Both the position numbers and the translations under genes were made by a program. Below, in pieces: positions 23,238 through 28,287 of a stretch of DNA of 28,287 nt (the first letter of the stretch is position 1; every line of letters begins with the position of its first letter). The notes beneath the pieces are model-generated. The model saw only the letters and a program-made list of their open reading frames with translations. It made no database searches and was not told the origin of the DNA. The stretch is from contig CAZIOH010000090.1 in NCBI GenBank assembly GCA_964540815.1, positions 1-28,287 on the forward strand. Reading direction: 5' to 3'. The stretch is from CAZIOH01 sp964540815 (GTDB lineage Bacteria > Myxococcota_A > Polyangia > Fen-1088).

Positions 23238-24683
23238 ATGACGACTTCTTCCAACCAACAGCGCGCACGCCTCGCTGTTTCCGCCCGCGAAAGGAATCAG
23301 GAGGATCGGTTTGCCACGCTCGATGGACTCATCGCTGAGCAAGAGCGACTCCTCGTCGCGCGTATGTCGCGTTCACGCGAATTGCTCGAGAGCGCCAAGC
23401 TTTCTCTCGCCGGTGGCGTCAGCTCCAACTGGCAAGCAGCCAAGCCGATCCCGGTCTGGATTGATCGGGGAAAGGGATCCCACATCTGGGATGCGGACGG
23501 CACCGAATATGTCGATATGCACGGCTGCTTCGGCGCGATGATGGTCGGACATGCCCATCCGGCCATCGTGCGTGCCGTCACCAACCAGATCAGCCGAGGC
23601 TCACATTTCGCACAGCCCACGGCTGACCTGATTCCGGTGACACGGTCGCTCGCGAAACGATTCGGGTTACCGCTCTGGCGGCTCACCAACTCGGGCACGG
23701 AAGCGACGATGAACGCCATCCACTTGATGCGGCAGTTCACCAAGCGGCGGCGCATCATCAAGATTGAGGGTGCGTACCATGGCCATCACGACTCGGTGCA
23801 GGTCTCGATCTATCCGGGGAAGGATGAAATGGGACCCGCGGGGCGCCCAAACAGCGTACCCACGGGAGCCTTCTTGGCCGACGAGACCGCCGCATTGACC
23901 ATCGTGGTACCGTTCGGCGATCTCGGAGCTCTGAAATGGGCCCTCGAGACCTACCGCGGAGATGTCGCGGGCATGATCGTGGAACCCATCATGATGGGCA
24001 TCGGAATCGTCGAGCCAGCGCCGGGCTATCTCACCGGCGCGCATGCCCTCCTCAAGGAGCACGGCGCCCTCCTCGCTCTGGACGAAGTGAAGACCGGGTT
24101 CACGGTGGGCCCTGGAGGAGCCAGCGCGGCCATGGGGCTCTCTCCCGACCTCATCTGCCTGGCCAAGTCCCTGGGCGGTGGTCTTCCCTGCGGCGCGATT
24201 GGTGGGACCCACCAGGTCATGTCGCTCATCGAAAAAGGGGCCTACGAACAAGTGGGAACGTTCAACGGAAATCCGCTGACGTTGGCGGCGATTCGCGCGA
24301 CCCTGGAAGACATCCTCACCCCCGAGGCGTACCGTCACATCGAACATCTCCGGAGGTTGATGGTCGATGGGTGCGAGCTGGTGCTGCGGCGTTACGGAAT
24401 CGTCGGTCGCGTGATCACCAGCGGCGCCAAGGGGTGTGTGGTGTTCACGGCCGCACCGATCCGGAACTACCGGGAGTTCCTCCAGTACGACGATCGATGG
24501 GGACATGCCCACTGGCTCTTTCAGCATCAAGGTGGTGTGTTCTTGCCACCATGGGGAAAATGCGAACAGTGGATGTTGAGTGTCCAGCACACCGAGGAAG
24601 ACGCAAATCGGTTCGTCCGGAACCTCGAGACATTTGCCTGTGCGTTGACGGACTCACGCGCGGTTCTCAGCGACTGTGCCTGA
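23238..24683 (+). CDS. Class III PLP-dependent aminotransferase (HemL/GSA-aminomutase-like)
   Basis: This 481-aa fold-type I PLP enzyme is close to glutamate-1-semialdehyde aminomutases and their relatives of unknown substrate. It has NSGTEA (151-156) for PLP phosphate, GAYHGHHD (178-185), LDEVKTGF (281-288) with the PLP-ring Asp282, and Lys310 in CLAKSLGGG as the Schiff-base lysine. An N-terminal extension of about 45 residues precedes SRELLESAKLSLAGGVSSNW. I recall similar extensions in a HemL-like branch annotated only as aspartate aminotransferase family, so haem synthesis is unlikely. ATG 23238 is used; ATG 23202 and ATG 23364 are alternatives and none has a good ribosome binding site. 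It overlaps the SDR gene by 8 nt. Codon use is more mixed than in the genes before 22.8 kb, which hints at transfer. Confidence 0.88.
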   Translation: MTTSSNQQRARLAVSARERNQEDRFATLDGLIAEQERLLVARMSRSRELLESAKLSLAGGVSSNWQAAKPIPVWIDRGKGSHIWDADGTEYVDMHGCFGAMMVGHAHPAIVRAVTNQISRGSHFAQPTADLIPVTRSLAKRFGLPLWRLTNSGTEATMNAIHLMRQFTKRRRIIKIEGAYHGHHDSVQVSIYPGKDEMGPAGRPNSVPTGAFLADETAALTIVVPFGDLGALKWALETYRGDVAGMIVEPIMMGIGIVEPAPGYLTGAHALLKEHGALLALDEVKTGFTVGPGGASAAMGLSPDLICLAKSLGGGLPCGAIGGTHQVMSLIEKGAYEQVGTFNGNPLTLAAIRATLEDILTPEAYRHIEHLRRLMVDGCELVLRRYGIVGRVITSGAKGCVVFTAAPIRNYREFLQYDDRWGHAHWLFQHQGGVFLPPWGKCEQWMLSVQHTEEDANRFVRNLETFACALTDSRAVLSDCA

Positions 24684-25440
24684 CCAACGGCACGATGAGG
24701 GCGGGCTGACCTTCGAAGGAAAGCGGGTCCTGGTCACCGGTGCAAGCCGCGGCATTGGCCGCGCGTTGACGTTGGCGCTCGTCTCGAGGGGCGCCAAGGT
24801 CGCCGCTTCAGGGCGTTCCCTGACAGGCCTGGCGGAGACGCGTGCGCTCTCCGGGCGCCCGGAAATGGTTTGCACCTGCCCAGGGGACTTGCGCTCCGAG
24901 GCCGATGTGCGAAACATCGCCGAGTCCGCGGCCGCGCAACTTGGGCGAATTGACGCTCTGATGAACGTAGCGGGCGTGTGGCACAACGCCGAACGCAAGT
25001 ACCAGGGTCCCCTGGCGGTGGACACCCCAGCGGCCGAAATCGATGAGGTCTTGGAGGTGGGGATCAGGGGCGCTTTTCACCTGACCAGGCTGGTCGCTGC
25101 CCGGATGATCAAATCGGCCGGTGGCAAGATCGTGTTCGTGTCCTGCGGATTTGCCGGACCTTCGGAGGCGGTGGGGTGGGTCCACTACTACGTGGCGAAC
25201 AAGGCCATCGAAGCCCTCGTGGCCGGTCTCGGCGCCGAACTGAGGCCCCACAATGTCCAGGTCAATGCGGTGGCGCCCTGGTTCGTCGCGACGGAGGCAG
25301 TTCAGAGCTTCTATCCGGACCAGGCCGCGTCCGCGTTGCAACCGGCCGAGGTGGTCGACATGGCGATGTTTCTCGCCAGCCCGAGATCCGACCACGTGAG
25401 CGGACAGACCATCGAACTCAGAAGCAAGTCCGACTTTTGA
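24676..25440 (+). CDS. Short-chain dehydrogenase/reductase (SDR)
   Basis: This 254-aa classical SDR probably interconverts a hydroxyl and a carbonyl group with NADP(H). The dinucleotide site is TGASRGIG (21-28), and Arg47 after the second strand favours NADP(H). The structural motif is NVAG (97-100). The catalytic residues are Ser156, Tyr172 and Lys176 (YVANK), and the C-terminal region ends with the usual SGQTIEL strand. The GTG start at 24676 lies inside the end of the aminotransferase gene (8-nt overlap), so the two are translated together. A joint task such as alcohol oxidation followed by amination, or the reverse, is a reasonable inference; the substrate is unknown. Confidence 0.9.
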   Translation: MPDQRHDEGGLTFEGKRVLVTGASRGIGRALTLALVSRGAKVAASGRSLTGLAETRALSGRPEMVCTCPGDLRSEADVRNIAESAAAQLGRIDALMNVAGVWHNAERKYQGPLAVDTPAAEIDEVLEVGIRGAFHLTRLVAARMIKSAGGKIVFVSCGFAGPSEAVGWVHYYVANKAIEALVAGLGAELRPHNVQVNAVAPWFVATEAVQSFYPDQAASALQPAEVVDMAMFLASPRSDHVSGQTIELRSKSDF

Positions 25441-25499
25441 GACCGAGGGGTCGCGGGAAGGACTGACCCACACCGAGGCTCGACGTGGCAATTTCGACG

Positions 25500-25531
25500 C
25501 AGCGCTCCTCCCGCGGGGAGACGGAGCGCTG
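25500..25531 (+). terminator. Strong 13-bp hairpin after the SDR gene
   Basis: CAGCGCTC (25500-25507) pairs with GAGCGCTG (25524-25531), and inside it CTCCC (25508-25512) pairs with GGGAG (25516-25520) around a GCG loop; the only unpaired bases are a 3-nt bulge. It starts 60 bp after the SDR stop. Stability is high but no T-run follows. It may end or attenuate the small-ORF/aminotransferase/SDR transcript before the receptor gene. Confidence 0.55.
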
Positions 25532-25742
25532 GGTCCGCGTGCATTCTTCCGAAAACTGTCGTCAAGACCGGGTCCACCTCTAGAATGGCCACGCCTCATG
25601 GGTACGAAAACTTGACCGAATTGCGAGTCTCAAAGCTGGACACACGGGTTTCCGGGTCGAAGATGCTTGTTTCGGGGAGCCTGACCAGTCGACCGTCACC
25701 TTTCCCGAGTGCACCCACCCTGATTGACTGGAACGAAAGCCT
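25532..25742 (+). promoter_or_regulatory. Upstream region of the TonB-dependent receptor gene
   Basis: Together with the preceding hairpin this is the 302-bp gap between the SDR and receptor genes. It is A/T-richer than average. A TAGAAT at 25581-25586 resembles a -10 box but lacks a good -35, and TTGACC at about 25611 resembles a -35 but lacks a good -10. I found no Fur-box-like dyad and no cobalamin-riboswitch consensus. Confidence 0.3.
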
Positions 25743-27914
25743 ATGAAGATGCCCCAACTGTCTCGGTCTCGATGGTCGATGGCCTTGGTCATGGTGACGG
25801 TCTCCTGGACGTCGTTGGCTCACGCTCAAGACAATGCTGATTCTTCCCCCTCCCCGGAAGGCCAGCCCGCCCCTGCAGCGCAGACCGGTACACCTCCTGA
25901 AAACCCCCAGCCATCAGTCTCCACCGAGGGCGATGAATCGAAGGCTGCCACCCAGGTCGCGTCGTTCGCCACCACCCAGCTCAAGGACAGTCCCGCGGTG
26001 GTCACCGTCATCAGTGGGGCAGACATCCTCGCCACCGGGGCGAGGGATCTGGTCGATATCCTGAACATGGTCCCGGGGTTCTTCCTCGGGGTCGACGTCG
26101 AAGGCGTCGTCGGTCCCGGCTTTCGCGGCCTGTGGGGGCACGAGGGCAAGATTCTCTTGATCATCGACGGCAAGGAGATGAACGAGCTCCTCTACTCCAA
26201 CATGCAACTTGGCAATGAGTTCCCGGTGGAGCTCATCGAGCGCGTCGAGGTCGTTCGAGGACCGGGTTCGGTCATTTACGGCGGAAGCGCTGAGCTCGCC
26301 GTCATCAATGTCATCACCCGCGGTCTCCAGGGGTCCACCGATGTCATGGCGACTGCGACCTATGGTCAAATGACCGGAGCGCACGAATTCGGAACCGGCT
26401 ACGGCCGTCGCAAGGTCACCGCCTCTGGGCGTTTCGTCGTCGATTCGGTTCCGGGTCTGAGCTCATTCGCGTCGGTGTCCGTCGGTCAAGGCCAGCGCAG
26501 CGTGCGAAACTACGTCGACAACGCGGACGTGCCCGCGACGATGGAGGGACGATCCGCCCTGGATCCAACCGTCGTGCAGGCTGGCATTGGCTTCAGGGAC
26601 ATTCAGGCAAGCTTCCTGTACCACCACCTCGCAACCACCGACGTCGACGGCTCGGGCGCCGTGGTGTCCCCCCCTCTCCATGTCAGCTTCGATGCGTTCC
26701 ACGGAGATCTGGTGGGCACATTTCACCCGAACAATCGATTCGAGATCGTTCCTCGTTTCAACTTTTCATACGAGACCCCTTGGCGGATCCCGGAGGACGC
26801 GAACGATTCCTTCTATGACAAGTCGGTACGGCGCCTCCGCGGGCGACTGCTTGGCCGCTGGGCCGCGCTGGACGAGCTTCAGGTCACGGCTGGCGGGGAT
26901 GCCATCTTCGACCACGCGCAGCTCAACGCACCCGCGGGTGTGGGCCTTCAAAATCAGTTCGGCACCTCGGACACGGTCGACTACCAGACCTTCGCCGGCT
27001 ACGTCGAGCTGTTCTCGGAAAATCCGATCGTCAACGTCGCAGCTGGGGCTCGATACGACCACCTCAGCACCATCGGAGGCGCGCTGGTACCACGGTTGGT
27101 GTTGCTACGCAGCTTCGGCCCCTTCAGCCTGAAGGGGATCTTCTCCATGTCCTTTCGAGCTCCTGGCATCGAGAACATCAACGACTCGGTGGGAGTCAAG
27201 AGAATCAGCCCCGAGCACACCCGCATCTTCGAGTTCGAGGGCTCGGTGGACCTGACCCCTCAACAGAGAATTTCGGCCAACGTCTATGACATCCTGATCG
27301 ACTCGCCGATCGCCTATACCCACGATGCCGCAACGAATGCCGACGGATACTTGAACCTCGGGCGCCAGGGCACCCGTGGTTTCGACCTGTCCTATCGCCT
27401 GAGAACCCACTTGGTCAGATTGGAGGGAAACTATTCCTTCTATCGGCCATCGATCTCGGAGAACCTGCCCCCGTACACCATTCCCGGCCACAGCGACCAG
27501 TTCCTCGGGGCTCCGGCTCATCATGCGTCTGCCCGGGCCACGTTCCGCCCATGGGATTGGCTCGGCATCAGCCCGAGCGCCGTGTTCTTCGGTGAACGTT
27601 ACACGAGGGGTGCCCCCGACGCGTCAGGCGCCGAAACCGCCCTTGCGTTGCCTGCGGAGCTTCTCGCCAACCTGTTCATCTTCAAGGACAACGTCGGCGT
27701 GCCTGGACTCACCGTCGGCTTGGGCATCTACAACATCTTCGGGGCCAACTACCGGTTCGTTCACCCGTCCGCGGGAACCCCCGTGAGCAACTCGGCCGCT
27801 GACGTCCTCACGGCATTTCAAGCTGACCATGCCCCGCTTCCGGGCCTGGACCGGGAGATCATGTTGCGGGTCTCCTATCTGGGGGAGCCCTCTTCGGGCG
27901 GCGGGCCCAAATAG
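25743..27914 (+). CDS. TonB-dependent outer membrane receptor
   Basis: The protein is a 723-aa outer-membrane active importer. A signal peptide ends at AHA-QD (cleavage about 28/29), and a Pro/Ser-rich linker follows to about residue 65. The plug domain (about 70-200) carries ILNMVPGFFLGVD, a FRGLWGHEGKILLIIDGKE segment, IERVEVVRGPGSVIYGGSAE and INVITRG, all typical. The rest is beta-barrel, with the last predicted strand at REIMLRVSYLG. The protein then adds a short Gly/Pro tail ending GPK instead of finishing on an aromatic residue, which is unusual for the family. The ligand cannot be read from sequence; no siderophore or cobalamin genes are alongside. A separate transcript from the SDR operon is likely, given the hairpin and the 302-bp gap. 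Codon use is similar to the aminotransferase and SDR genes. Confidence 0.93.
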   Translation: MKMPQLSRSRWSMALVMVTVSWTSLAHAQDNADSSPSPEGQPAPAAQTGTPPENPQPSVSTEGDESKAATQVASFATTQLKDSPAVVTVISGADILATGARDLVDILNMVPGFFLGVDVEGVVGPGFRGLWGHEGKILLIIDGKEMNELLYSNMQLGNEFPVELIERVEVVRGPGSVIYGGSAELAVINVITRGLQGSTDVMATATYGQMTGAHEFGTGYGRRKVTASGRFVVDSVPGLSSFASVSVGQGQRSVRNYVDNADVPATMEGRSALDPTVVQAGIGFRDIQASFLYHHLATTDVDGSGAVVSPPLHVSFDAFHGDLVGTFHPNNRFEIVPRFNFSYETPWRIPEDANDSFYDKSVRRLRGRLLGRWAALDELQVTAGGDAIFDHAQLNAPAGVGLQNQFGTSDTVDYQTFAGYVELFSENPIVNVAAGARYDHLSTIGGALVPRLVLLRSFGPFSLKGIFSMSFRAPGIENINDSVGVKRISPEHTRIFEFEGSVDLTPQQRISANVYDILIDSPIAYTHDAATNADGYLNLGRQGTRGFDLSYRLRTHLVRLEGNYSFYRPSISENLPPYTIPGHSDQFLGAPAHHASARATFRPWDWLGISPSAVFFGERYTRGAPDASGAETALALPAELLANLFIFKDNVGVPGLTVGLGIYNIFGANYRFVHPSAGTPVSNSAADVLTAFQADHAPLPGLDREIMLRVSYLGEPSSGGGPK

Positions 27915-27936
27915 CGCCTGAAGCGCGGGGCTGACC

Positions 27937-28275
27937 TCAGAACGAGCGATTCCCGAACTGGATCACCAGGCTGCCGACAACCACCAGGGCCAGCCCCAAC
28001 CAGGTAGCGTTCGCGACCTGATCGCGAAAGAGCAGTCGTCCGGCCGCGACGCTGACGAGGGCGAAGATGCCGATGTACGCGCCGAGGAGTCGCGAGAAAT
28101 CGAGCTCGAGCAGGTTAACGAGGATTCCGTAGCTGCCGAGGACAACGAAGCCCAAGGCAATCATCGCGATCCCACTGCCGCGGAGTCCTTTGCGAATCAG
28201 GATGTCTCCGGCAACCTCGAAGCCGGCCGCGCAGCTCATGACCCCAAGTTGCCCCCACGGGCCCAGTTTCAGCAT
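27937..28275 (-). CDS. YnfA-like small four-helix membrane protein
   Basis: The 112-aa integral membrane protein has four predicted helices (about 8-26, 33-54, 62-80, 88-107). The pattern of AGFEVAGDILIRKGL in helix 1, LDFSRLLGAYIGIFALVS in helix 3 and a terminal LVVVGSLVIQFG agrees by eye with the YnfA (UPF0060) type of small transporter-like proteins, in the wider drug/metabolite transporter group. Function and substrate are unknown. The ATG at 28275 lies 12 bases from the window end, so its upstream context is not visible. It converges on the receptor gene with a 22-bp gap. A divergent member of the EamA/SMR group is the main alternative. Confidence 0.65.
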   Translation of the reverse strand: MLKLGPWGQLGVMSCAAGFEVAGDILIRKGLRGSGIAMIALGFVVLGSYGILVNLLELDFSRLLGAYIGIFALVSVAAGRLLFRDQVANATWLGLALVVVGSLVIQFGNRSF

Positions 28276-28287
28276 CCGGCGATGCTA

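Noticed and set aside
22892..23254. A 120-codon minus-strand frame in the gap before the aminotransferase
   Set aside because: No recognisable domain and no ribosome site. It overlaps the better-supported small ORF and several palindromes, so it is treated as chance.
23238..24683. Assignment of the aminotransferase as hemL
   Set aside because: The fold and motifs are HemL-like, but the N-terminal extension, the LDEVKTGF variant and the SDR/receptor context do not suggest tetrapyrrole synthesis.
25441..25742. Cobalamin riboswitch or Fur box before the TonB-dependent receptor
   Set aside because: A GGGAAGGACTGACCC string looked slightly similar to a cobalamin-box region, but the rest of the conserved structure is absent. 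No Fur-like dyad was seen.

Overview
The window is very GC-rich throughout most of its length (third codon positions almost all G or C, with long shadow ORFs opposite real genes). It uses GTG and TTG starts, carries a lipoprotein with a Gly/Ala-rich spacer followed by NHL repeats, and has a multi-PAS hybrid histidine kinase, an NtrC-type regulator and TonB/RND envelope systems. Together these suggest a member of the Myxococcota (Polyangia-like); this is an inference from gene content and style, not from a marker gene.

Layout. 1-54: 3'-truncated tRNA-Arg(TCT). 210-2726: serB (-) divergent from an EAL-HDOD signalling protein (+). 2861-4863 (-): Tgt and an MnmC/MnmD-like methyltransferase joined by a 4-nt GTGA overlap, both expected to act on tRNA wobble position 34. 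4971-8843 (-): NHL-repeat lipoprotein behind a three-PAS hybrid kinase. 9039-11472 (+): cydAB bd-type quinol oxidase. 11574-17477 (-): czcBAC-like heavy-metal RND efflux operon. 17543-18814 (-): DUF1615-like lipoprotein, divergent from an NtrC-family sigma54 activator (18907-20319, +). 20717-22792 (+): KimA-like potassium importer.

From about 22.8 kb the composition changes (more A/T at third positions, more mixed codons). The genes there are a 45-codon small ORF with the best Shine-Dalgarno in the window, a class III (HemL-like) PLP aminotransferase, an overlapping SDR oxidoreductase, a TonB-dependent receptor, and on the opposite strand a four-helix YnfA-like membrane protein. This looks like an accessory, probably transferred, module. 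The SDR/aminotransferase pair would suit an alcohol-ketone-amine conversion, the receptor suggests uptake of a scarce ligand, and the small ORF is either a regulatory leader or a precursor/small-protein gene. It is the best candidate for an undescribed system here.

Non-coding structure is notable. Two related copies of a CACG-rich repeat sit in two convergent intergenic gaps (2763-2850 and 11496-11560). A 158-bp element with about 20-bp terminal inverted repeats and two internal hairpins starts inside the stop-codon region of the NtrC-type gene (20316-20473). Several strong hairpins flank the accessory module, and short hexamer or nonamer tandem repeats mark the ends of several genes. No CRISPR array, rRNA, intact insertion sequence or known riboswitch class was recognised.
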